64,000 nt of DNA from an uncultured Candidatus Saccharibacteria bacterium (GTDB lineage: Bacteria > Patescibacteriota > Saccharimonadia > Saccharimonadales > Saccharimonadaceae). A program made the position numbers and the translations under genes. Numbering within the stretch: the stretch's first letter is position 1; the number at the start of each line of letters is the position of its first letter. The notes beneath the pieces were generated by a model. It had not been told where the DNA came from and did not search any database. It saw only the letters and a list, made by a program, of their open reading frames with translations. This document shows, in pieces, positions 19,448 through 28,674 of this stretch. Location of the stretch: contig CAMZHH010000001.1 in NCBI GenBank assembly GCA_947306745.1, forward strand, positions 65,000-128,999, given 5' to 3'.

Positions 19448-22420
19448 ATGGATGAAGGTGAGGCTAATAAGAGTAAGCACGCACAAGATGTGCGCAATTC
19501 TTGGTTTGGCGACACTACGTCCGATGCTACTGGCGGCACCAGTCATCATCTAAAAGAGGCAGAAGATCAGGCCGCTAAAGATACCGAACCGGGTAATGGA
19601 TTTGGTAGCTTTGGAGAGAAGAGCGACGATGGCAATGAAAATACCGCTCTGAGTGCGAATGCTCGTGAAAATGGCGTTCGCTCCGGCTCTGTTGGTGGTG
19701 GATTTTTAAATAAAGTTACTGGCACTAGCGGAGATCAAAAGGTTAAAACTAAGGGCTTCTTTAAGAAGAATGGTCCAACCATCACTATTATCGCAATGGT
19801 ATTGGGTGGTATTTTTGGCTATGGTAGCGCATCATTTTTCGGCCAAATGGCTATGCCGATTAGCCTTTTACAGCAATTTAAGGACAACTTCGGTTCTATA
19901 AATATTATTTCTCAGACTCGCACGAAGCGGTTTATAAAATGGCAAACCGATGTCGATAGCCGTAAGGTAAAGAACTGCATTAAATCGCGTATTTTTGGCG
20001 CAGATAAGTTTAAGATTTCAAGTCGTCAGCGTCAAAAGCTCGCCCGTGCGGGTATTACGGTGGATTCTGATTCGTTTGATTACACTGTAATGCGATTTAC
20101 TGGATCGGACGGCGTTGAGCGAATTATTGTCCCAGATAGCAGGCAGGCGACAGATGGTAAAATTGCATTTTCTGATGCCTACGAAACAAATATGGAATTC
20201 CGCAATAGCTATACGGATGGTGCAAAAACTTGGCGTGGGCAAGTCTCTGATTGGTTTGATTCGCTAGCGGATAAATTCCTCAGTTTCATAGGAATAAATC
20301 GGTCTAACTGGGGTGATTTTAAAGTATCAGACGATCCAAAGGTAAACGAGGAGAATTATAAACAAAAAGTTGCAGACGTTGCTGACGGCGATTCGATGGA
20401 TGGCGATGCTCATATTTGGAGTAAGGACGAAGATAAGGTCAATCAGGAAACTGGTGAAGTTGATGAAGGAGAGGTGCATGATAACATGGAGGACCTCACG
20501 CTATCTAAAACAGACGTTGAAGTTGATGGGAATGGAAAAGTGACGAATACCGATTCGTTGAAGAACAAACTCGAAGCATTTTCAAATAGTAAATTAACTA
20601 AAGTTGCAAGTATTGCGGGCATGGCTGCAAATATGACTTGTGCCGTGTTTGATGTAGTTGGAGCTATTAACCTTATCGTTATGGCCTATCAAACTACTCA
20701 AATTCTAAAAGTAGCAAGTACGCTATTTGAAAGCGTCGATAAGGCTCAGGTAGAAGATAGTAGCACAACGCCAATTCATGAGGTCGGCAACTCTCTAACT
20801 ACTCCATACACGAAAACTTACGAAACGGATAGCGGGCCTATTACTCGTAAGAAATCTGCTATGGAGGCAAACGCTATCGGTGCGCTATATGGAAACATAA
20901 AAGGTGATCCGAACGATACTAGCGTTACTACATTTAAAATCGGCAGCTCATTAAGCAAAATTGGCTCTGCTATTGGTAGTAGCATGATGTCATTCCAGAG
21001 CTGTACATATGCGAAGATGGCGGCAGCTGTCGTTGGCGCGACGACGGATATTATTGAGATTGCACTATGTATTGTGTCGATGGGTATCGGTTGTGCTGTC
21101 GACGCTCTTGGAGATTTACTAACCGGTGTTGCTGGTAGTGTAATAATTAGTACGGCTATTGGATTTATAGTGCAATTCTTAGTTCCATTTGTCGCTAATA
21201 TTCTAACTCGCAAAATTGCAACCGATGTTATGGGGGAGGATTTAGGAAATGCGCTTGTATCTGGAGCAAACATATATATGGGGCAAAACCATCAATACTC
21301 AGGTGGTTCAGTAGCCAGCCAGGGAAGTCTTACGAAATTCTTAACAGCGAAAGAACAAGTATTGGCAGATAGAGCTAGAGTTGAACGCGAGACGAAGAGT
21401 CCATTCGACGCAAGCTCGCCGTATACATTCATGGGGACTCTATTGACTAAGACTATACCGATAATTTCCGAGGTAGGGTCAGCTACTTCAGCCGTATCGT
21501 CATTCAATAATATTGTAGGTAATTCGATAAAATCAATGATGCCTGGTGCGTCTGCAGTTTCGGCCGCGGTGACTGCTCAGGCTGCTGCTGCCGACACTGC
21601 AAACAGCTGTCCTGAGTTAGCTGCCGTAGGTGGTGTTGGCGATCAATTCTGTAATCCGTATTTTATTAGTGATTTAAGCACGGTTGACGACGACCCTGCC
21701 GGTATTGTAAATGAAGTTGACGATCTTGGTGGATTTGAAGATAGTGACGGCGAACAAGATGTACCTACAATTAAAAAAGACAGTAAATTAGCAAAATATA
21801 TCGTATATTGTGGCCAGCGCGAATCTCCGTTCGGCATCGCAGACCAAAACATTGCCAGCGATTTTGATTCTGGCAGCACCGGTTCATCGTTCCTAGATGC
21901 TATTATCGGCGGCATTCCAGTAGTTGGCGATGTTGTTGATATTATTAGCAACGCATCTAAAGCAAATAACTTTGGATATATCTCTGGTAAGACGTGCGTT
22001 ACGGATAATGACACTACCGGAAATGCTCCTGATTGGAGTGAAACAAAGAAATATCAAAGGTTCATTGAAGATCAGCGTCTAGCAGAAAGCATGGGTTTGA
22101 TAGATAAATCGGCGGTGAGTGCATTCCTGGATGATTACTATAAAGAACATCCAATTGATAATTCTTATGAAGGTATTCTCGCACGTCGCTCTGGCCTAAC
22201 TAAGGAAAATGTAATTGCGACACTTCAGGTTATGGAAGGTATGCAATTTATAGCCGATTATGAGCCTAAAGATTTAGATCCATATCCTGCAGAAGAGGTC
22301 GAAGAAGAACGGATTGTACTTGAAGAAAACGTTGAAAATAAATTAGATCAATCAGGTATTATCGCTACTATTATTAACAGCGCGCATTTCGATTATATCC
22401 AGAGAAATTACGCTGTCTAG
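19448..22420 (+). CDS. Large multi-pass membrane protein, 990 aa, unknown function
   Basis: Leaderless promoter TATAAT 19434-19439; hydrophilic N-term, TM at GPTITIIAMVLGGIFGYGSASFF, several central TM segments, large Asp/Ser-rich C-term. Confidence 0.8.
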   Translation: MDEGEANKSKHAQDVRNSWFGDTTSDATGGTSHHLKEAEDQAAKDTEPGNGFGSFGEKSDDGNENTALSANARENGVRSGSVGGGFLNKVTGTSGDQKVKTKGFFKKNGPTITIIAMVLGGIFGYGSASFFGQMAMPISLLQQFKDNFGSINIISQTRTKRFIKWQTDVDSRKVKNCIKSRIFGADKFKISSRQRQKLARAGITVDSDSFDYTVMRFTGSDGVERIIVPDSRQATDGKIAFSDAYETNMEFRNSYTDGAKTWRGQVSDWFDSLADKFLSFIGINRSNWGDFKVSDDPKVNEENYKQKVADVADGDSMDGDAHIWSKDEDKVNQETGEVDEGEVHDNMEDLTLSKTDVEVDGNGKVTNTDSLKNKLEAFSNSKLTKVASIAGMAANMTCAVFDVVGAINLIVMAYQTTQILKVASTLFESVDKAQVEDSSTTPIHEVGNSLTTPYTKTYETDSGPITRKKSAMEANAIGALYGNIKGDPNDTSVTTFKIGSSLSKIGSAIGSSMMSFQSCTYAKMAAAVVGATTDIIEIALCIVSMGIGCAVDALGDLLTGVAGSVIISTAIGFIVQFLVPFVANILTRKIATDVMGEDLGNALVSGANIYMGQNHQYSGGSVASQGSLTKFLTAKEQVLADRARVERETKSPFDASSPYTFMGTLLTKTIPIISEVGSATSAVSSFNNIVGNSIKSMMPGASAVSAAVTAQAAAADTANSCPELAAVGGVGDQFCNPYFISDLSTVDDDPAGIVNEVDDLGGFEDSDGEQDVPTIKKDSKLAKYIVYCGQRESPFGIADQNIASDFDSGSTGSSFLDAIIGGIPVVGDVVDIISNASKANNFGYISGKTCVTDNDTTGNAPDWSETKKYQRFIEDQRLAESMGLIDKSAVSAFLDDYYKEHPIDNSYEGILARRSGLTKENVIATLQVMEGMQFIADYEPKDLDPYPAEEVEEERIVLEENVENKLDQSGIIATIINSAHFDYIQRNYAV

Positions 22421-22430
22421 AAGAGTGAGA

Positions 22431-22459
22431 AAGCCACGCCGAATGGGCGTGGCTTTTTT
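22431..22459 (+). terminator. Rho-independent terminator
   Basis: AAGCCACGCC-gaatg-GGCGTGGCTTTTTTG. Confidence 0.8.
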
Positions 22460-22468
22460 GTTGTCTCA

Positions 22469-23179
22469 CTAGGGCAATTCATACTTAGCGACCAGGTTGC
22501 TATCTGGATTGTAATAGTCTCCAAAGATGCCTTCGAAAATATCGTTCGGATAATTTGTGGGCCATTGTTCCATAGCATAGGCGATAATGTAAATTGCGTC
22601 GATTGAAAGATGTGGACCTTTTGGAGTTGCCTTCGGGTTCGAATTTACCTGATACTTCGTATCGGTTTTATCGTAGACCACGCCATAGTTCACATATTCA
22701 GACGAGCTCTTATACCAGTTCACTACTACGTATGGAAAGACCTCATCGCTGTTCCTAGCGTCGAGCAAGCTCACGGTAATTTCGCTACCATCATCAAGAT
22801 CGTGATAGAATCTCGCACAGCTAGAATAATCGTTCCCGTCGCGTTCAAACCCTAAATCATGCGCCATGGCACGGAAGTCGAAACTGTTTCCGTCGATATA
22901 ATCCCAGACATTTGTCTTGCAGGATATTGTGATACCGCCATGCAGCTCGTAGGTGTACATGCCGAAATCGCTGTTGGACGGATTCGTTTCGGTTTCGGTC
23001 TCTGTTTCGGTCGGTTCTTCGGTCTCCATGTCGGTGTTATTTACCGTCGTGTTTTCCTCGTTCTGGCTGGTTGCGTGGTTGCTCGAATCATTGGTGTTGC
23101 TTCCTCTCTGACCGCAGCCGGCAAGGGCAAGGCAGAGAATCATCAACAGCGCTACTAAAGTTACTATTCTTTTCTTCAT
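22469..23179 (-). CDS. Lipoprotein, unknown function
   Basis: MKKRIVTLVALLMILCLALAGCGQ lipobox; Thr/Glu-rich linker; SD AAAGGAGGGG. Confidence 0.78.
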   Translation of the reverse strand: MKKRIVTLVALLMILCLALAGCGQRGSNTNDSSNHATSQNEENTTVNNTDMETEEPTETETETETNPSNSDFGMYTYELHGGITISCKTNVWDYIDGNSFDFRAMAHDLGFERDGNDYSSCARFYHDLDDGSEITVSLLDARNSDEVFPYVVVNWYKSSSEYVNYGVVYDKTDTKYQVNSNPKATPKGPHLSIDAIYIIAYAMEQWPTNYPNDIFEGIFGDYYNPDSNLVAKYELP

Positions 23180-23376
23180 GGTTAACCCCTCCTTTACCTA
23201 GATTTTGTAAGAAAAGAATTTCATTGGGTAGGTACCGTACACTTACGACTTGATATCACCAAATGCAACTGTACTTGCTGTGATTATATCATCGAAAGCA
23301 TAAAATTGAAAGCAAGAGCATTTTGGCTACTAGCCCCTTCAAAATATTGGAAAATTATTATATAATATACAAAATT

Positions 23377-24309
23377 ATGGAATTCTGGAATCAATTTCAG
23401 CCCGGCTTTACTATCCTGGCTCCGATGGAAGGTGTCACGGATATTGCTTTTCGTCAGGTTGTCGCCAAAGCGGCACGACCGGAGATTTTTTATACCGAAT
23501 TTACGAACGTGAATAGCTATACTAGCGAGAAGGGGCGCCATAACGCGCTTGAGCGTTTCCAAATTGAGCCACAAGAGCAACCAATCGTCGCGCAAATTTG
23601 GGGTACGAAGCCAGAAATGTTTGCCGAGACGGTCGAAGCCTTAAAAGAGCTTGGTTTTCCGGCAGTTGATATTAATATGGGTTGTCCAGATAAACATGTC
23701 GTTGCGACTGGCGGTGGCTCCGGCTTAATTCGCACCCCGGAACTCGCCAAAGAGATTATCCGCGCCGCACAGGGAAATGGCCTTCCGATTTCTGTTAAAA
23801 CTCGCCTCGGCTACTCAAAAGTCGACGAATGGCGTGGCTGGCTCACTAATATTCTTGAAGAACATCCTGCGGCTTTAACTGTGCATCTTCGTACGAAGAA
23901 AGAAATGTCTAAGGTTGATGCGCATTCTGAGCTCGTACCAGAAATTTTACAGCTCAAAGATGAAATCTCGCCAGAGACGAAGTTGATTATTAATGGCGAT
24001 ATTAAAAACCGTCAGGATGGTCAGAGATATATCGATATGGGCGCTGATGGCATCATGATTGGTCGTGGTGTTTTTGCAAATCCATTCTGTTTCGAAAAAG
24101 ATGCGCGTGAACATAGTAGAGAAGAGCTAATCGAATTGATGCAATATCACCTAGATCTTTATGAGAAATATGAGCTTCATCCTTACGATCCGCTCAAGCA
24201 TTTCTATAAGATTTATATCAATAATTTCCCGGGCGCATCCGAAATCCGTGACCAACTTATGCAGACCAAGACTATTACTGAAGCTCGCGAGGTGATTGCG
24301 AAGCTATGA
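23377..24309 (+). CDS. dus: tRNA-dihydrouridine synthase
   Basis: TILAPMEGVTDIAFRQVV, DINMGCPDKHVVATGGGSGLI, TKLIINGDIKN; start reassigned to MEFWNQ. Confidence 0.92.
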   Translation: MEFWNQFQPGFTILAPMEGVTDIAFRQVVAKAARPEIFYTEFTNVNSYTSEKGRHNALERFQIEPQEQPIVAQIWGTKPEMFAETVEALKELGFPAVDINMGCPDKHVVATGGGSGLIRTPELAKEIIRAAQGNGLPISVKTRLGYSKVDEWRGWLTNILEEHPAALTVHLRTKKEMSKVDAHSELVPEILQLKDEISPETKLIINGDIKNRQDGQRYIDMGADGIMIGRGVFANPFCFEKDAREHSREELIELMQYHLDLYEKYELHPYDPLKHFYKIYINNFPGASEIRDQLMQTKTITEAREVIAKL

Positions 24310-25061
24310 AAAAACCAACTCTCATTTTAATTCACGGTTTCCGCGGTACGCATAAAGGTCTACTCTCGATTGCCGAATATTTGCGCGATGATTTTAACGT
24401 CCTAACGCCAGATATTCCGGGCTCCGGTAGCAATCCAGAATTGGACAATAAGACACTTGACGGATACGCAGAATGGTTTCATAACTACATCAAAGAGAAA
24501 AAGCTCAAAAAACCATACGTCGTCGGGCACTCAATGGGCTCAATTATTGTTTCGCACTATATTCAGAAATATCCAAACGATGTCGCAGACAAAGTTATTT
24601 TTATGTCGCCAGTTTTTCGCACTGAGCGCGGTCAGCGCAAGAGTAATGTGCTTTATGGCTTCGTAAATGGCGGCATGCATTTACTTCCGACCAAACAACG
24701 CTATAAGTTTGCTGGTAGTAAATTCTTATCCTTCGCTATTTCGCACTTTTTAACCGCCGATAAGTCCCAACAGAAACGTATCGATGCTTTACATTTTGAA
24801 AACTCCGGTAACTTCTCGTCGGCAGCTTCCTTTATGGCCGACTGTAGCATTTCAATGCATGAGCAGACTATTATTCCGGAAGATAAAAATGTCATGCTTT
24901 GCTATGGCCAAAAGGATCGCCTAACGAACTATAAATTAACCGAGAAAGTTGCCGCAAAATATAGCCTCGATCATCATCGGTTTGACGGCGCTGGTCATTT
25001 AATCAATTACGAGCGCGCCGAACAGGTCGCAAACGAGATTCGTCGCTTCCTTACGAAATAA
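24306..25061 (+). CDS. Alpha/beta hydrolase
   Basis: LILIHGFRGTHKG, VVGHSMGSIIVSHY, DGAGHLINYERAEQ; ATGA overlap with dus. Confidence 0.88.
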   Translation: MKKPTLILIHGFRGTHKGLLSIAEYLRDDFNVLTPDIPGSGSNPELDNKTLDGYAEWFHNYIKEKKLKKPYVVGHSMGSIIVSHYIQKYPNDVADKVIFMSPVFRTERGQRKSNVLYGFVNGGMHLLPTKQRYKFAGSKFLSFAISHFLTADKSQQKRIDALHFENSGNFSSAASFMADCSISMHEQTIIPEDKNVMLCYGQKDRLTNYKLTEKVAAKYSLDHHRFDGAGHLINYERAEQVANEIRRFLTK

Positions 25062-25074
25062 ACATAAGCAAAAA

Positions 25075-25115
25075 CGTGAATAGCCGTCCAAAACGGCTAT
25101 TTTTCACGGTTTTTG
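25075..25115. terminator. Bidirectional stem-loop terminator
   Basis: CGTGAATAGCCGTccaaaACGGCTATTTTTCACGGTTTTT between convergent genes. Confidence 0.75.
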
Positions 25116-25124
25116 AGGCTCAAA

Positions 25125-26393
25125 TCAAAGCTCTTTATCGTGCTCGTCGAGGACCTTGTTATATATTTCCTCGAAACGGGTGAGCGTATAGCTGATATCA
25201 TGCTGGCGAATACGTTTCAGGCTATCCTCACTCATGCGCTTCTGGCGGTCTTTATCGGTGATAATGCGCACTAAACTTTTTGCGATTTTATCAACGTCAT
25301 CTGGCTGGCAAAGATAACCATTTTTCGTATTCTTTACGACGTCGCCCACGGCACCCTTATCTACTGCAATACATGGTAAACCGGTCGCCATCGCTTCGAG
25401 TAATACGATACCCTGCGTTTCGGTCTTTGAGGCGGTTGCGAAGAGGGTACCTGTGCGGTAAATTTGCGGCAAGTCATCGCCAATCACGCGCCCTAAGAAG
25501 TGTACGTAATTAGCTAGGCCAGCCTTTTCGGCCATCTTTTCAAGTTTTGGTCGTGCGGTACCATCACCAGTTACTACAAAATGCGCATCTGGCATCTTTG
25601 GATGAGCTTGAATAAATGCTTCCATCAATACGTCGATACTTTTTTCCGGATCAACACGTCCTACGTACAAAACAATCGGCTTATTGCGCGGAATACCATA
25701 CTTCTCGTAGATTTCTTTATTGGCACGACCTTTCGCAAAACGCGACAAATCGATGCCGTTCGACAAAGCCTCAACTGGCACCTTGAAATGTTTGCGATTC
25801 TTCGGAATTAAATCTGCCACCGCTTGTTCGGTCGGCATTGTGGCATAGGCTGAACGTTTTAAGAAGCTAATGAAGTAAGCATTCATCGCTTTATTGATTG
25901 GCTTTTTAGCAAAATCTGGCAACATTACTTGCTGAGTCAAGTTGTCTGGATAAGCATGGTCGGTAGAAACGAGTGGAATGTTACGCTTCTTGGCGTAGCG
26001 AAATACTGATAATGCGACTGGTCCTGGTGTCTGATTATGGATGATATCCGGCTTGAAATCGTCCAAGACTTTCTTGATTTCTGAATATGGCATATAGCTC
26101 ACATGTAAGCCGTTTTTATAGAGCAAACGTGGCATTTTTACGCCAAGCAACTTCTTATCTTTTGGCACTTTATTAATCTGATCTGGATACAAATGCATTT
26201 TCGATGAAGTCAGGCGTACGACGGTAAAGTTCGCTTCTTCGTCTTTTTCGACGCCAAACTCGCCTTTAATGCTTGGACAGAGCACCATTACTTGATGTCC
26301 GCGTTTTTTAAGTCCCATCGCTAAATTTCTGGAAAAAACTGCCACCCCGTTAATCATTGGATAATAGATATCCGTCGTAATCACAATCTTCAT
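25125..26393 (-). CDS. Glycosyltransferase family 4 (diacylglycerol glucosyltransferase-like)
   Basis: MKIVITTDIYYPMINGVAVFSRNLAMGLKKRGHQV, YVGRVDPEKSIDVLMEAF, KTETQGIVLLEAMATGLP; start reassigned from 26555. Confidence 0.9.
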   Translation of the reverse strand: MKIVITTDIYYPMINGVAVFSRNLAMGLKKRGHQVMVLCPSIKGEFGVEKDEEANFTVVRLTSSKMHLYPDQINKVPKDKKLLGVKMPRLLYKNGLHVSYMPYSEIKKVLDDFKPDIIHNQTPGPVALSVFRYAKKRNIPLVSTDHAYPDNLTQQVMLPDFAKKPINKAMNAYFISFLKRSAYATMPTEQAVADLIPKNRKHFKVPVEALSNGIDLSRFAKGRANKEIYEKYGIPRNKPIVLYVGRVDPEKSIDVLMEAFIQAHPKMPDAHFVVTGDGTARPKLEKMAEKAGLANYVHFLGRVIGDDLPQIYRTGTLFATASKTETQGIVLLEAMATGLPCIAVDKGAVGDVVKNTKNGYLCQPDDVDKIAKSLVRIITDKDRQKRMSEDSLKRIRQHDISYTLTRFEEIYNKVLDEHDKEL

Positions 26394-26411
26394 TTGGTAT
26401 AATTTTATCAT
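26394..26411. promoter_or_regulatory. 18-bp divergent leaderless promoter with overlapping -10 elements
   Basis: Plus -10 TATAAT 26398-26403; minus -10 TAAAAT = complement of 26402-26407; 8 nt from each to its ATG. Confidence 0.7.
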
Positions 26412-27176
26412 ATGGCTATCCCCAAGAAGATGCATTATGTCTGGGTGGGGAGCGCGCCTATTCCTAAACGCGACCAAGAATACATCGCAGGTTGGCAGAA
26501 GCTCAATCCAGATTTCGAGCTTCGTCGATGGACGGAGCAGGATATAGATTTGCAAAAATATCCACTCGTAGCAAAAGCGTTACGTGAAGAACGCTGGGCG
26601 CTCGCTTCAGATATTATCCGCATGTACGCTATCTATACTGAAGGCGGCATCTATATGGATACCGACATTGAATTACTTAAGCCACTGGAGCCGCTATTGA
26701 AGTATGATGGCTTTGCTGGTTGGGAATCGAATTACTGGTTTACGACTGCGATTTTTGGCGCCAAGGCGCATTCACCATGGATCGGTAAGGTATTGAAACG
26801 ATATGAGCTTGCTAATACGCGAAAGAAAATTACCACTGATACTTTTCTAAAGACCGTACATAGCCCATCAGTCTACGCCAAAGATATTTATGGTCTTGAG
26901 CTCGACGGTCAAACTCGCACTTACGCAGATGGTAAATTTGCAGTATTTGCTACGGAATATTTTAGCCCAAAGCATTACATGACTGGTAAGCTGCATTTGA
27001 CGGAGAATACGATCGCTTATCATCATTACGCTTCAACCTGGCATACGCGTCGTGAAGCGATGAAGAATGAATTGAGCCGCACGGGTTATAAGGTGCTCGG
27101 CGCTAAGGGCTACGCCAAACTGGAAAAAGAGTTTAATAGAAGTCTCGAACGTAAAATTCGAAAGGAGTTGCCGTAA
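26412..27176 (+). CDS. DXD-containing glycosyltransferase (GT32/capsular polysaccharide synthesis type)
   Basis: IPKKMHYVWVGSAPIPKRDQEYIAGWQKLNPDFELRRW; IYTEGGIYMDTDIELLKPL. Confidence 0.92.
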   Translation: MAIPKKMHYVWVGSAPIPKRDQEYIAGWQKLNPDFELRRWTEQDIDLQKYPLVAKALREERWALASDIIRMYAIYTEGGIYMDTDIELLKPLEPLLKYDGFAGWESNYWFTTAIFGAKAHSPWIGKVLKRYELANTRKKITTDTFLKTVHSPSVYAKDIYGLELDGQTRTYADGKFAVFATEYFSPKHYMTGKLHLTENTIAYHHYASTWHTRREAMKNELSRTGYKVLGAKGYAKLEKEFNRSLERKIRKELP

Positions 27177-27178
27177 AA

Positions 27179-27218
27179 CGTGAATTTTTAAGCAAAAGCG
27201 GTTTTATTCACGGTTTTT
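27179..27218 (+). terminator. Stem-loop terminator
   Basis: CGTGAAT (27179-27185) / ATTCACG (27206-27212) then GTTTTT. Confidence 0.6.
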
Positions 27219-27233
27219 CGCTAAAATAATCTT

Positions 27234-28136
27234 ATGATCAGTAGCCTCTACAAGAAACGTATCCAAGCCTTACAGACCGAGTATGCGCGCCTCATACATG
27301 AGCATCCGCGTGAGAATTATGAAATTACGCTCGCCGAAATTCCAGAGATGGTTTACCATTCAAATGCCATCGAAAATTCCAGTCTAACACTCGAAGACAC
27401 TGAAGATATTATTGAAGAAGGACGCATTCGCCACGGTGCTAAAGTACGAGAGATTTATGAGGCAAAAAACCTCGCTGATGTAATTCATATTGTTATTGAA
27501 AATCCACGTCAGAAGCTCAGTTTGCCCTATATTTTATCGCTTCATCGCCTCTTAATGTCCGGCATCGATGATCGTGCGGCTGGACGTTTTCGCATGGGCG
27601 GGGAACAGCCAATTTTTGGACAGGGCATTGGCGCAAACCCAGACTTCACGAGTAGCCTCGTTTCGCAATTAATTGACCAGTACAAGAACGACCGTCGTCG
27701 TTATTTCCTCGAAAAAATCGCCTATTTTCATGCCGAATTTGAAGATATTCATCCTTTCGTTGACGGTAATGGTCACATTGGTCGCGTATTAATCAACCAA
27801 CAATTACAAGCGCTCGGTTATCCTCCGATTATTATCCAAAGCAAAAATAAGGATGTCGACTATCACGAATTATTCGACAATTACCACCGTGATGAGTCGC
27901 TCGAAGAATTCGTCCAACTGTTTATGTATGCCATCATCGAGTCGCTTCATAAACGCATTACCTTACTCTCTAATAGTAAAACTATTACTGTTCGTGAGTG
28001 GGCGGAGCAGAATAAAGTTGCGCAAAATGCAGCGCTCAATAAAGCGCGCCGTCAGACCATTCCAGCATTCCGTCAGAATAAAGTTTGGCTAATTCGCGCC
28101 GATTTCAAAGATAACGCCGGCGTTGAGCTCTATTAG
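27234..28136 (+). CDS. Fic family protein with N-terminal inhibitory-helix-like motif
   Basis: HPFVDGNGHIGR Fic motif; SNAIEN matches [S/T]xxxE[G/N]. Confidence 0.9.
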   Translation: MISSLYKKRIQALQTEYARLIHEHPRENYEITLAEIPEMVYHSNAIENSSLTLEDTEDIIEEGRIRHGAKVREIYEAKNLADVIHIVIENPRQKLSLPYILSLHRLLMSGIDDRAAGRFRMGGEQPIFGQGIGANPDFTSSLVSQLIDQYKNDRRRYFLEKIAYFHAEFEDIHPFVDGNGHIGRVLINQQLQALGYPPIIIQSKNKDVDYHELFDNYHRDESLEEFVQLFMYAIIESLHKRITLLSNSKTITVREWAEQNKVAQNAALNKARRQTIPAFRQNKVWLIRADFKDNAGVELY

Positions 28137-28152
28137 TGGTACAATATATTTA

Positions 28153-28569
28153 ATGAAAAAAGTCAAAAAACCAACTGCCGTGGTCAACCGCCGTGCGCAC
28201 TATGATTACAATCTCTCCGATAAACTCGATGTCGGTATGGTTTTGACGGGCGATCAAGTACGTCTGATTCGCGATCGCCATGCGCAGCTCAAAGGTACTT
28301 ACGTTACGATTCGTAATCATGAGCTATTCTTGCTTGGTTTAACTTTGGGCACTGATACTGCCGAGAATATTAAGTTGCTCGCTACTAAAAAACAAATTGC
28401 CGCTCTAGAACGTGCCAAAGTTGACGGTTCTACTATTGTGCCAGTTGAACTCCATCCATTCAAACGCCACATTAAACTTACTATAGCCGTCGGTGAAGGT
28501 AAGAAAAAATATGATAAGCGTCAGACGATTAAAGCCCGCGATTTAGACCGCGAGCGCCAACGCTATTAA
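28153..28569 (+). CDS. smpB: SsrA-binding protein
   Basis: VVNRRAHYDYNLSDKLDVGMVLTGDQVRLIR; KKYDKRQTIKARDLDRE; start reassigned to MKKVKK. Confidence 0.93.
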   Translation: MKKVKKPTAVVNRRAHYDYNLSDKLDVGMVLTGDQVRLIRDRHAQLKGTYVTIRNHELFLLGLTLGTDTAENIKLLATKKQIAALERAKVDGSTIVPVELHPFKRHIKLTIAVGEGKKKYDKRQTIKARDLDRERQRY

Positions 28570-28674
28570 TTATTCGCCATTAGTCTATAAATATGGTATA
28601 ATTTACTCTAGAAAAGTATGGCTCGCTATGCGCGAGTCATTATTAATCATAAAAAATACAATGGAGCAACCTAT

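Noticed and set aside
20818-21273. 151-aa minus-strand ORF inside the 990-aa membrane protein gene
   Set aside because: Antisense shadow of hydrophobic coding sequence; no promoter or RBS seen.
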